From assembly GCA_016716085.1 (NCBI GenBank), contig JADJWY010000026.1, forward strand, positions 558,001-622,000: a DNA stretch of 64,000 bases, given 5' to 3'. The position numbers were made by a program, and so were the translations under genes. Numbering within the stretch: position 1 is the stretch's first letter; each line of letters opens with the position of its first letter. This document shows positions 1 to 8,322 of this stretch, one piece after another. Source of the stretch: Hahellaceae bacterium. GTDB taxonomy: Bacteria; Pseudomonadota; Gammaproteobacteria; Pseudomonadales; Oleiphilaceae. Under the pieces are notes generated by a model that was given only the letters and a program-made list of their open reading frames with translations, was not told the DNA's origin and made no database searches.

Positions 1-1
1 C

Positions 2-49
2 ATCGACCCGCTGTACATGATCGGCGTGGATTTGACCTGGATACGTTAG
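2..49 (+). pseudogene. Possible IS110-family transposase scrap
   Basis: A short open stretch entering from the left edge reads IDPLYMIGVDLTWIR and then stops. The GVDLTxI pattern resembles the segment just before the helix-hairpin-helix part of IS110-family transposases, and the frame ends right after it. It is too short to be certain. It is listed because it sits next to a second transposase relic, which would fit an old insertion hot spot. Confidence 0.25.
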
Positions 50-160
50 CGTGACATAAATTCCAGAACCGCTCGAAACACTGGGTACTGGTCACTAATA
101 GGACGAGCCAAAGCGCCAATAATCAGCCCATGATCAATGCCCTCGATAGGATAGGAAAAA

Positions 161-298
161 CTAACGCTCTTTTCCAGAGAGCCAGCTTACTCTTGCTGCC
201 TTCCCCTTCAGATGCGTCAGTATCTTGCTGATCACCACAGGGTCTTCTATACAAGCAATGACTCTGACTGAGCCGCCACAATCCCGGCAGGTCTCAAT
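161..298 (-). pseudogene. IS91-family transposase C-terminal remnant
   Basis: About 45 residues on the minus strand carry a CRDCGG knuckle followed by VRVIACIEDPVVISKILTHL. This matches my recollection of the C-terminal tail of IS91-like (Y2, rolling-circle) transposases, where a CxxCGG motif precedes the same IED-x-VI-x-KIL-x-HL block. Nothing of the catalytic tyrosine domain remains upstream; the frame there is unrelated low-complexity sequence. It is a non-functional relic. The repeats just to the right (429-508) may be part of the same element's end. Confidence 0.55.
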
Positions 299-428
299 TG
301 GGCCGCCTTCGGTGAGGTGCTCCGCGTGACAGTCACGCAACGCACCCGAAGATAACCGTGCTTCAGGCGACCGCATTTCAGGAAGTCGTCAAACTCCCGT
401 GTAACGCAGGCTGTCCAGCAGGCTAAAC

Positions 429-508
429 TTACATATAGCCGAATATCCATTTTCAATTGGACGAATAAATATTTACACATAGCCGAACACTTACTTTCAA
501 TTGGACGA
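429..508. repeat. Two 36-bp direct repeats plus a partial third
   Basis: Bases 429-464 and 473-508 are two copies of a 36-bp unit. Both start TTACA-ATAGCCGAA and end TTTCAATTGGACGA, with variation in the middle, and they start 44 bp apart. A third, shortened copy of the unit's start (TTACAGCCGA) lies at 511-520, running into the end of the amidohydrolase pseudogene. The rest of 1-510 holds only the transposase scraps. The repeats may be the terminus of a rolling-circle element; their role is unknown. Confidence 0.6.
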
Positions 509-511
509 GGT

Positions 512-1869
512 TTACAGCCGAAAAACAGTGTTCCCTTCCTTCACGGTTTCCGTCACCTTCAGGGTATCCAGCGTTTCCGGATCAACCGCCGTGGGGTCGG
601 CCGACAGAATCACGAAATCCGCCAGTTTGCCAACCTCCAGCGAGCCTTTACGCGCCTCTTCAAAATGCTGGTAAGCGGGCCAGATCGTCATGGCTTTGAG
701 TGCGGTGATCACATCCACCCGATGTTCAGGCCCGACCACTACACCGGAGCCACGCGCACGACGGGTTACGGTTGCATCCAGTACCCGCATGGAGTCGGGA
801 AACGCCACAGGCGCATCATGGTGGGTGGTGAAGATCATATCCCGCTTGAGCACCCAACCGGTGGGCGAAATATTCTGTCCCTTTTGCGGCCCAAGCGTAT
901 GATTCAGGTGCCAATCGCCCCAGTAAAAGGTGTGCATCGGGAACAGCGAAGGAATCACGCCAAGGGTCTTGAAGTCGTCGAGCTGATCGGCCCGCACAAA
1001 CTGGCCATGAATGAGCACCGGTCGCAGATCATGGGCCGCCGGATAGTGCGCTTGCGCAGCCCGGTGCGCGGCGATCAGCAGGTCCATCGCACGTTCGCCA
1101 TTGGCGTGGGTGAGCAACTGAATGCCGTTGGCCGAGGTCCATTTGACGGCATCGAATACCTGTTCAGCGGTGGCCGCCGCATAGCCGTTGTAGCCGGGCG
1201 GGTAATTGCCGACAGGCTTGTAATAGGGTTCATCCCGCCAGGCCGTAAAGCCCTGGGGCTACCGTCGATGGTTAACTTGGCGCCTGCCACCCGAAAGCGA
1301 TGGTCATAAGTCTGACTGAACCTTTTTTGAATGAACTCCCGGTCCATCAGCACATCCGGATAGGTCACCACATCGATGGCGAAGCCACCCTCCGCCGCAA
1401 CCGACTGCATCGTTCGCACCGTATCGGGTGAAGCGCGGCCAGGTGACCGGACTGGTGGATAATAAACACCGGCAGGTCTTTGGAGATCACATCGAGGTCG
1501 TCCCGCGTCGGGTGACGCTGCTCCTTGAGCTGGGCATTGTCATAACCGAAGCCGAGGATGAGGCCAGACTGGTTCACCGCCGCCTGGTTTGCCGTGATCC
1601 AGTCCCGCAAGGCCTGCTGCAGAGAGGCCATGCCGGTGACCCCACCATCCGGAGGTGCCAGCAAGTTAGCGGATAGAGCCTGCAGTCCTCCCATGACCAT
1701 GTGACCGTGCGCATCGACAAACCCCGGCAGCAAGGCCCGCCCTTTCAGGTCGATCAACTGGGTTTTCGGCCCCTTTTGGCGCATCACCTCGGTCGGCGCT
1801 CTCGGCCAGAGCATGAGTCGAACAGGCCATCGCCAGACAGAGCGCGCTGGCCGCGAAACGAAAACGCAT
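512..1869 (-). pseudogene. YtcJ-like exported amidohydrolase, decayed
   Basis: Fragments of one metal-dependent amidohydrolase lie in order in three frames on the minus strand. A signal peptide (MRFRFAASALCLAMACSTHA, from 1869) comes first. A shifted frame then carries the metal-binding GFVDAHGHMVMGG (about 1730-1680) through QSGHLAALHP (about 1440). A third frame carries TVRTMQSVAAEGG to KLTIDGSP (about 1415-1265). The last frame runs from WRDEPYYKPVGNYPPGY to the end at 512 with LTHANGERA and LADFVILSADP. Pieces are missing after the signal peptide and between GHLAALHP and TVRTMQ, so deletions as well as a one-base shift have occurred. The family hydrolyses N-substituted amides or formamides, but no product can be made here. 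Confidence 0.85.
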
Positions 1870-1953
1870 GACATCCTCCAATAAAGATCAAAGACTTAGG
1901 GTGGGTTTTGAGAACCTCGAGTATGGCGGGATTTTGGGGTGGCGTCGAGTGCC

Positions 1954-2757
1954 CTACCTGGCCAATTCCGCACACAGGCGCTCTGTCTCGTCATCCGCCG
2001 GAAAAAGCGTCTCGATCAGCACTTCCTGGGCGGTGATATTCTGCGGGGCGCTGAAGGTGGTGATGATGGAGAGGAAGTTGAATTCCCAGTCTCCTTTTTT
2101 GAGTTGCAGCGTCAGCGAAGGCTCGCTGGTCGTAGCGAAATCCGGTACGCGCCAGCTTTCCGGGATGTCCGGGTAGGACAGCAAACGCTCCAGCAAGGCG
2201 GCATGGCGCTCATTGTAGGGGCGCAAAATAGACTCCCGATGAATGCGGGACAGTAGCTGTCGGGCCAGCACAGCCCAGTTCTGAATGAAGGGTCGCGTCA
2301 GTGCGGGATCAAACAGCATCTCATATAAATTCAGAGGGGGCTTGAGTACCACCGGATTCTGTACAAAGTGGCGAATCAGGTGTTGTGCCGGACCATTACT
2401 TTTTATCAGGTGATAACCGGCATCCATCACCACCATCGGATAGGGTTCGTGCTTTTTCAACATCCGGTCGATAACGTGTTCGATCACGCCCGCATTGCCT
2501 TCCCCTAACGGCGATTCGTCGAAGGAGGCATGAAAACCCGATGCGGTCAGCAAGGTATTCTGTTCGCGTAAGGGTACGTCCAATGTCGCCGCCAGGGTCA
2601 GCACCATTTCCCGACTGGGCTTGGCGCGCCCGGTTTCGAGGAAAGAGATGTGCCGGGCGGATACGTCGGCGGCCAACGCCAGATCCAACTGGCTCAGGCC
2701 ACGACTCTTTCGCCAATACTTCAAGAGTGCCGGAAACATAAACGTATCTCTTCGCAA
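1954..2757 (-). CDS. XRE-family regulator with MmyB-like ligand domain
   Basis: This 267-residue protein starts with a helix-turn-helix of the XRE/Cro type at about residues 8-65 (KYWRKSRGLSQLDLALAADV, then ISFLETGRAKPS). The remaining two thirds match the MmyB-like domain fused to many such regulators, a PAS-like fold that binds small hydrophobic ligands. An alternative start is Met7 (MFPALLKYW). It is divergent from the alpha/beta hydrolase at 2897, and a perfect 15-bp palindrome lies between them, so regulation of that hydrolase and of itself is the simplest guess. The ligand is unknown. Confidence 0.85.
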   Translation of the reverse strand: MRRDTFMFPALLKYWRKSRGLSQLDLALAADVSARHISFLETGRAKPSREMVLTLAATLDVPLREQNTLLTASGFHASFDESPLGEGNAGVIEHVIDRMLKKHEPYPMVVMDAGYHLIKSNGPAQHLIRHFVQNPVVLKPPLNLYEMLFDPALTRPFIQNWAVLARQLLSRIHRESILRPYNERHAALLERLLSYPDIPESWRVPDFATTSEPSLTLQLKKGDWEFNFLSIITTFSAPQNITAQEVLIETLFPADDETERLCAELAR

Positions 2758-2800
2758 CAGATCATGGCTGCATTCTAGTGTGTGCGAGCACGCCTGTCGC

Positions 2801-2815
2801 TTACCTCGGAGGTAA
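2801..2815. promoter_or_regulatory. Palindromic operator candidate between divergent genes
   Basis: TTACCTCGGAGGTAA is a perfect inverted repeat (7 bp, 1-bp centre) in the 139-bp gap between the XRE regulator and the hydrolase. Its size and place fit the operator of a dimeric HTH regulator. The assignment to the XRE protein is inferred from position only. Confidence 0.45.
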
Positions 2816-2896
2816 TTGCGGCGATCATACTCGGAACTCTAGGCTAAGAGGCGTTAAGGGCTTAGGCCCCATCATGCAAACCATAAGGAGAAGCAC

Positions 2897-3808
2897 ATGC
2901 ACACGATAGACGCACCCCACGACTTTGTGAACATTGGTCATAGCCAACTGGCATACTGGCAGTTCGGTCAGGGACCGGACCTGGTTCTGGTTCACGGTTG
3001 GCCCCTGCACTCAGCCACTTACCGCTACCTGTTACCTCACCTGAGCCAACATTTCCGATGCCACCTGTTTGATCTACCCGGCGCGGGACACACGATCACT
3101 GGCGAATCAGCACCCTTTGGCGTTCGCGCCCATGGCGAGTCGCTCCTAAAAGCCATTCGTGCCAAAGGCATCCGGAACTACGCCCTGCTTGGTCATGACA
3201 GCGGCGCCGCAATTATGCAATTCGCTGCTTCACAGGATCTGGAAAACGTGACGGCCATGGTCATGGGCAACACGGAGACACCCGGATTCCATTCGTTCAT
3301 GATGAAGCTGCTGCTAGGTCTGGGTAAAGTGCCTAAAGGTGCCGACCTGTTCTTTCGCTCGCTGCAATTTAAATTCCTCCGCCAGTCTTCACTGGGTCTG
3401 GGAGCCTGCTTCACCGATCCGGACTTTGGCGACGGTGAATTCTTTGATCTTTTCATCAAGCCGCTGATTGAATCTGCAGAAGTCAGACAGCAGCAAGTGA
3501 AACTCCTGCAGCACTTTTCCGAAGCCGATATTCGGGCGCTGATCGACATCCAAAAGGCGACACATGTGCCCGTGCAATTGCTGTGGGGCGCAAAGGATCG
3601 CTATTTCCTTTTGGATGATGCCCGAAAAATGCAGAAACGCTTCAAGGGAGCGAGTGAGATACAGGTGTTACCCGAAGGTAAATTATTCCTGCATGAAGAT
3701 CACGCCGACTGGTTTGCCGAACACGCGCTTCGCTTTCTTGGAACGCATGTGAGCCGGGCGATGATGGAGGAACCCGCCGTGGTTAAGGGGTTGAAAAAGA
3801 GTGCTTAG
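2897..3808 (+). CDS. Alpha/beta hydrolase with Asp nucleophile (dehalogenase/epoxide-hydrolase type)
   Basis: This 303-residue alpha/beta-hydrolase fold protein has the oxyanion-hole motif HGWP at residues 33-36 and the nucleophile elbow GHDSG at 99-103. The nucleophile is therefore Asp101, not Ser. An Asp nucleophile is typical of haloalkane and haloacetate dehalogenases and soluble epoxide hydrolases, which work through an alkyl-enzyme ester. The catalytic His is probably in LHEDHADWF near residue 275. No signal peptide is seen, so it should be cytosolic. The start has a good ribosome site (AAGGAGAAG). It is divergent from the XRE regulator. The substrate cannot be read from sequence. Confidence 0.8.
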   Translation: MHTIDAPHDFVNIGHSQLAYWQFGQGPDLVLVHGWPLHSATYRYLLPHLSQHFRCHLFDLPGAGHTITGESAPFGVRAHGESLLKAIRAKGIRNYALLGHDSGAAIMQFAASQDLENVTAMVMGNTETPGFHSFMMKLLLGLGKVPKGADLFFRSLQFKFLRQSSLGLGACFTDPDFGDGEFFDLFIKPLIESAEVRQQQVKLLQHFSEADIRALIDIQKATHVPVQLLWGAKDRYFLLDDARKMQKRFKGASEIQVLPEGKLFLHEDHADWFAEHALRFLGTHVSRAMMEEPAVVKGLKKSA

Positions 3809-3886
3809 GGCTTGCCTCACATAGCCCGATGCTGAACACTGAGGGGGCAAGGCCATCCGGTAGAACTACCCCTTCAGGACGATCCA

Positions 3887-4498
3887 GTGACGCTCGACTA
3901 TTACAATGAAAATGCTGATGCCTACTGCCAAACCACGCGACACACCGATATGGCATCGACCTACGAGGTGTTTCTGGCCGATTTGCCCGCAGGTGCGCAC
4001 CTACTGGATGCAGGCTGCGGCTCCGGTCGGGACAGCGCCGCGTTTCTAGCACAGGGCTACCGAGTGACGGCCTTTGATGGTTCAAGGGAAATGGCAACCC
4101 TTGCGGCCCATTGGGTCCAGCAGCAAGTGCAAGACACCCGTTACTTCACGATATCGACGCGCCGCTTTGATGAGGTGAATGAGGTATCCGCTTACGATGG
4201 CGTGTGGGCGAGCGCAAGCCTGCTGCATGTGCCCGCTGCCGAATTACCGGACGCGCTCACCCGCTTGTGGCAGTCGGTGAAGCCGGGAGGGCGACTCTAT
4301 TTCAGCTTCAAACTTGGCCAGGGGGAGCGCTCTGATTCATTGGGTCGGCATTTTACGGATGCGGATGAAAGCCAACTACGAGCTTGGGTTTCGTCCCTGC
4401 AGCAGGCGGGCGAATTGAAGCTGTGGCGCAGTGGTGATCAGCAGGGGCGTGAGGTGGTTTGGGTGAATGGCTTGGTTTATCGAGTTATCGACCCATGA
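3887..4498 (+). CDS. Class I SAM-dependent methyltransferase, coupled to the nuclease gene
   Basis: This 203-residue protein has the SAM-binding glycine motif LDAGCGSGRD at about residues 41-50, an acidic end of strand 2 (VTAFDGS) and a motif IV-like YDGVWASASLLHVP. It resembles TehB/UbiE-type small-molecule methyltransferases and lacks the DPPY or PCQ motifs of DNA methyltransferases. Translation probably starts at a GTG. Its stop overlaps the start of the HNH nuclease gene (ATGA at 4495-4498), so the two are translationally coupled and probably act together. The methyl acceptor is unknown; it could modify a small molecule, a protein or RNA. Confidence 0.75.
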   Translation: MTLDYYNENADAYCQTTRHTDMASTYEVFLADLPAGAHLLDAGCGSGRDSAAFLAQGYRVTAFDGSREMATLAAHWVQQQVQDTRYFTISTRRFDEVNEVSAYDGVWASASLLHVPAAELPDALTRLWQSVKPGGRLYFSFKLGQGERSDSLGRHFTDADESQLRAWVSSLQQAGELKLWRSGDQQGREVVWVNGLVYRVIDP

Positions 4499-6039
4499 TG
4501 AATAAACCGCAGCAGCAACTGGCATTTATTGCTTACATCCAGCGAATGTTGGCTGAGGGTGAATTTGTTGCCACCTATAAATTTGCTCTGCTTCATGCGA
4601 TTGCGGACGTCTGTGTGGAGCGCCCTCTAACCCATCCAGACGATGAACTGGTCATCACAGTGGACGAACTAGCCGAAAAGTTTGTTTTACTGTATTGGTA
4701 TCATGCCCTGCCCTTTTCTGACACTCAAGACGGAACTCATGCGCTATTGAAACAAAGCACTGGAAGTCAATCGACCCTCATCAATGCGCTTTACCAGTGC
4801 CATCAAGAAAATATTCGCAATTACAGACAGCTCAAAGAAAGCGCACGTTGGACTTCTCTTCAGCGAACAGCGCGCCGCACCTTACTGGAGGGACCACTTT
4901 GGCGGCTGCAGATTTTATCCAAACAGTCTGATTGCTTACTTTACCCCCACACCGGTAGCAAAACATGCATCAAACTCAACACTGGAATTGCCGATTCGTT
5001 TCGCCGGTTTTATGACCTCGTTGTTTATCTGGCAAAGCAAGGATGGATACAGAAAATACAGAGTATCAAATACAACCAGGCGCTGCTGGGTGGACAAAGC
5101 CAGTTGAGCGAATTCTTATTTGGCGTCGATCGCAACGCCATGAACAAGGCTAAACCAGTCTTGATCGATATTCAGCTGGGCAACTGCTTTTACTGCAAAA
5201 AACCATTACTGAACGACACGACTGACGTTGACCACTTTATTCCCTTTTCCCGCTATTCCACGGACCTCGGTCATAACTTCGTCGCCGCTCACCGAACCTG
5301 CAATCACAGCAAACGTGACTACTTAGCCGCCGAGGTCCACCGTAGTCGCTGGCAGGAACAAAATCTGGTTAAACACACGGCTACGTTAGCCAAAGAGTTT
5401 TCGAACTATTTTTATTGCAACGCCGATAAATCTCGCGCCATTAGTGACTGGGCCTACTCTGTCGCCCAAGCGAATGGCGCCAAACTGTGGTTAAGCAAGG
5501 ATCAATTTACGGATTCCAGATCATTGAACCTTTCGGCAATACACGTGCGGGAAGCCACACACCAAGGGCTTGCGGCCAATGATCGGTGTGCATTGAACGA
5601 TGATTGGCAGGAAGTCGAGCTGTATTATTTCCCCAATCTCAAAATCGCCTGTGGACATTTCAAAACCGGACATCCTGATAATGCTGCAAAACGGCCTGCC
5701 CCGACCGGCTACGGCAAACTGTCACCAGAGAGACATTTTCTTGCTCGCGCCAGCGGTAACTCGATGAATGGCGGCAAACAACCTATTCAAGATGGCGACT
5801 TATTACTTCTGGAATGGATTGATTCTGTTTCCGCAGGGTCGCTACGAAACCAAACGGTTGCGATAGAGCGACAAGATACAGCGGGCGACAATCAATACCT
5901 ACTGCGGGATGTGAAACGGATGCCAGACGGCCAATATAGGCTGACAGCCAAAAACCCAGACTATTTGCCGCTCCCGGCAGACGCGACCCTGCGGACGTTT
6001 GCTCGTTTGAAAGCGGTTTTGTCCGAAAGCTTTGATTGA
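4495..6039 (+). CDS. HNH endonuclease fused to a UmuD/LexA-like S24 autoprotease domain
   Basis: The 514-residue protein has three parts. Residues 1-220 are a helical region of unknown fold. Residues 228-275 are an HNH nuclease with zinc-ligand cysteines (C231, C234, C269) and the motifs DVDHFIPFS (His247) and RTCNHSK. Residues 380-514 resemble the peptidase S24 domain of UmuD and LexA: IACG gives a Cys386-Gly387 site, ASGNSM the serine nucleophile Ser423, and DGDLLLLE follows. UmuD cleaves at Cys24-Gly25 with Ser60, almost the same spacing. The expected general-base lysine is not clear: the aligned strand reads YLLRD, and the nearest Lys is 474. The start at 4495 overlaps the methyltransferase stop. 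Inference: a DNA-cutting effector held or freed by RecA-stimulated self-cleavage. Confidence 0.8.
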   Translation: MMNKPQQQLAFIAYIQRMLAEGEFVATYKFALLHAIADVCVERPLTHPDDELVITVDELAEKFVLLYWYHALPFSDTQDGTHALLKQSTGSQSTLINALYQCHQENIRNYRQLKESARWTSLQRTARRTLLEGPLWRLQILSKQSDCLLYPHTGSKTCIKLNTGIADSFRRFYDLVVYLAKQGWIQKIQSIKYNQALLGGQSQLSEFLFGVDRNAMNKAKPVLIDIQLGNCFYCKKPLLNDTTDVDHFIPFSRYSTDLGHNFVAAHRTCNHSKRDYLAAEVHRSRWQEQNLVKHTATLAKEFSNYFYCNADKSRAISDWAYSVAQANGAKLWLSKDQFTDSRSLNLSAIHVREATHQGLAANDRCALNDDWQEVELYYFPNLKIACGHFKTGHPDNAAKRPAPTGYGKLSPERHFLARASGNSMNGGKQPIQDGDLLLLEWIDSVSAGSLRNQTVAIERQDTAGDNQYLLRDVKRMPDGQYRLTAKNPDYLPLPADATLRTFARLKAVLSESFD

Positions 6040-6054
6040 GATTGGGGTGAACGT

Positions 6055-6762
6055 TTACCCCCCAAACATAAACCCCTCACACCCCGCTTTGATCTGATAA
6101 AGCGCTGCAGGTCTTCCCATGCCCTCTCGGCGCTCTCCCACTTCGTTCAGCACATCGGCGGCGAGCAGTCGACGTCTGAAGGATTTCTTTTCCAGAGGCC
6201 GACCAAGTACGATTTCGTTGGCTCGTTGAAATTCGGTGAGGGTAAAGGGATTATGGAGGAGATGCACTGGCAGTATGGAGTATGTGGCTTTGGCACGCAG
6301 GCGGGTCAGCGCGAGCTGAATCAAGTCGGCGTGGTCAAAGGCCATACCTTCGGGTAGTGAGTCGACCGGCACCCAGGCAACCTGTTCGCTTCCTGCCTTC
6401 GGCTGGATGGGCTCTACCCAGGGAATCAGCGCGAAGTAGACACAGGTCATCGACCAGCCTCGCGGATCGCGGGTGGCGTTGCCTACGGTTCCCCACTGTT
6501 CGAGATACGGTGAGTCGATGCCGGTTTTGGCACGCAGGGTGCGTAAGGCGCAGTCCTCCAATGAGGCGTCACCTTTCAGGTCGATGAAACCACCGGGAAT
6601 GGACCAGTGACCCTTGTAAGGGAAATCGGCCCGCTTGACCAGCAGTACCGACAGCCAGGATTCACGAATGGCGAAAATTACATTATCGACAGACGCCAGC
6701 GGCGTGTCATAGCGCTTGATGTCGTAACTTCTCAGATAGTCGGCTTCGCTGCGATCAGTCAT
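6055..6762 (-). CDS. Nudix-domain regulator, NrtR-like
   Basis: This 235-residue protein has an N-terminal Nudix fold (residues about 20-150) and a C-terminal winged-helix region (about 165-230), the layout of NrtR, the ADP-ribose-responsive repressor of NAD genes. The Nudix box is degenerate: after PGGFIDLKGDASLEDCALRTL comes RAKTG where catalytic boxes have REVxEETG, so hydrolysis is unlikely and a sensing role is favoured. It follows the methyltransferase gene by 7 bp on the same strand and probably shares its transcript. No NAD gene is adjacent (nadD is far away at 62.4 kb), so its targets are open. Confidence 0.75.
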   Translation of the reverse strand: MTDRSEADYLRSYDIKRYDTPLASVDNVIFAIRESWLSVLLVKRADFPYKGHWSIPGGFIDLKGDASLEDCALRTLRAKTGIDSPYLEQWGTVGNATRDPRGWSMTCVYFALIPWVEPIQPKAGSEQVAWVPVDSLPEGMAFDHADLIQLALTRLRAKATYSILPVHLLHNPFTLTEFQRANEIVLGRPLEKKSFRRRLLAADVLNEVGERREGMGRPAALYQIKAGCEGFMFGG

Positions 6763-6769
6763 TTAGCTC

Positions 6770-7429
6770 TCAGGTCCGAGCTGAAAACAAGGCCACGCAA
6801 CCTTCCACGCGAATGCTTGTGTGCCTGAAACGGGATTGCAGCGCCGTTTCCAATGCCTCCAGCGTATCCTGGTCATTCGAAAAGATGCCTTTCGTGTTAT
6901 ACAGCTTCATCAATTGCCGGGCACCCCAGTTTCGAGAAACGCCGCCCTGCAGAATTGTTGCGCCAAATACGACGGCGCCCGGATTCATAATGGCCTTGAC
7001 ATGATCAAAGGCCACCGCTTTCTCGCTGATCGCGCCGGGGACGCAATGCAGAAGATAGTTCATGCAGACCGAATCGAATTTTTGGATGTTCCCGGCTATC
7101 GGCTCGAGAATGTTTTGCTGATAGGCTTCCGGGTTGTAACGGGCAATGCGCTTGCTGGCATAGTCGATGGTACTCAGGTTCAGATCCATCAGGGCAATAC
7201 GGGGAGAATCGGAAGGAAAACGACATTTGTCTGGAAAATAGCCGGTGCCCACACCGACTTCGAGATGGTTGTTGCTAACGTGCTTTTCATAGTGCGCGCG
7301 CAGCAGCGCGGTCGGGCATTTCCATAGCCAGGTATTCGAAAGGCCGAGTACGAACAGATCATAGGCTAACAGCGTGAGGTCAGTGTAGACCGCCTGCCCG
7401 GCGATCACTTGTTCCTGGGTGGGGCTCAT
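6770..7429 (-). CDS. Class I SAM-dependent methyltransferase
   Basis: This 219-residue cytosolic protein has the SAM-binding motif HLEVGVGTGYF at about residues 55-65 and LMDLNLSTID at the end of strand 2. The FDSVCMNYLLHCVPG segment is the usual motif IV/post-motif region. The family covers many small-molecule acceptors, and none can be chosen here. It lies between the solute-binding protein gene (28 bp upstream) and the Nudix regulator gene (7 bp downstream), all on the minus strand, which suggests one operon. Confidence 0.75.
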   Translation of the reverse strand: MSPTQEQVIAGQAVYTDLTLLAYDLFVLGLSNTWLWKCPTALLRAHYEKHVSNNHLEVGVGTGYFPDKCRFPSDSPRIALMDLNLSTIDYASKRIARYNPEAYQQNILEPIAGNIQKFDSVCMNYLLHCVPGAISEKAVAFDHVKAIMNPGAVVFGATILQGGVSRNWGARQLMKLYNTKGIFSNDQDTLEALETALQSRFRHTSIRVEGCVALFSART

Positions 7430-7456
7430 TGAGGCATCCTTGGCGGGTTATGGGAC

Positions 7457-8308
7457 TTATTCGAACGCGCTGGATTGACGTTTCAAAGGTGAGTAATCCA
7501 GACCATAGCGTTTCAGAATGGGTTCTATCTTCCCCTCTTTGTCCAGTTCGAGCAATGCTTCGTCAAACTGGCGGGCAAGTTTATGTCCTTTCGGGGTATC
7601 CCGGAACGCGAAATGAATGGTGTCGCCACCCCCAGTGTCTTCCAGCCGGATATTCTCTGACATACCAAGCTGGCGTGCGTTATAAAGCGCGACGTAGCGG
7701 TTTTCTAGAAACGCATCGACACGCCGCTGATCAAGCAGCCGGAAGAACTGACTCAGTGCGGTTTCGCCATAAAGCACCATGAGGTCCTTTTTTACTTTAG
7801 GATCTTGCAGATAGCGGTCGATCGGACCGCCTGCATCGTAGGTGTATTCGGCAATAACGCCCAGCATATCCAGTGCCGCGAGCGACTCAACCCCATGAAA
7901 AGGCATCGGGCGATCCAGACGCGAGACAAGTACCGTCTGATCCTGCCCCAAACTTACCTCATTCACAAAGACGCCAGTTGTCATACCTGACCGGGTTGCA
8001 CCCACCGCAGCCGTCGCCCGTTCCTCCGAGACCTCATGGAGCGCCCTCGACCAGGGCATGACGCGGTAATCAATGTGTTTACCCAGTCGGCTAAAAACGA
8101 GTGTGGCGATATCGATCAGGTAACCTTGTTCAACGCTATCCGGTGCGCAGTTATAGGGGCACCAGACATCCGCAACCAGTGTCACGCTTTGGGCGGTTTC
8201 CACTGCGGGAACATGGCCCGAGGCCAGACTCATAAGGAGTCCAGCCATTGAGAGCCTCCACTGCCAGCGTATAACCTTCAAACCTTGCGACCATCTTTCG
8301 CTCGCCAA
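7457..8308 (-). CDS. Periplasmic solute-binding protein, family 3
   Basis: This 283-residue protein matches the SBP_bac_3 fold: an early strand VTLVADVWCPYNC, the hinge YLIDIATLVFSRLG, the helix KGHKLARQFDEALLELDKEG and a final ILKRYGLD. A signal peptide (RLSMAGLLMSLASGHVPAVE) is preceded by about 20 extra residues, so the true start may be further in, for example Met21 or a nearby TTG. There is no permease or ATPase gene beside it; orphan proteins of this type often act as sensors or are left over from transporters. It is divergent from the broken GGDEF-EAL gene with only 14 bp between, so any promoter of one gene lies inside the other. Confidence 0.75.
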   Translation of the reverse strand: MASERWSQGLKVIRWQWRLSMAGLLMSLASGHVPAVETAQSVTLVADVWCPYNCAPDSVEQGYLIDIATLVFSRLGKHIDYRVMPWSRALHEVSEERATAAVGATRSGMTTGVFVNEVSLGQDQTVLVSRLDRPMPFHGVESLAALDMLGVIAEYTYDAGGPIDRYLQDPKVKKDLMVLYGETALSQFFRLLDQRRVDAFLENRYVALYNARQLGMSENIRLEDTGGGDTIHFAFRDTPKGHKLARQFDEALLELDKEGKIEPILKRYGLDYSPLKRQSSAFE

Positions 8309-8322
8309 TCATGTTTGGATAG

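Noticed and set aside
429..508. 36-bp repeats as a second CRISPR array
   Set aside because: There are only two full copies with an 8-bp gap and strong internal variation, so there are no spacers of CRISPR size.
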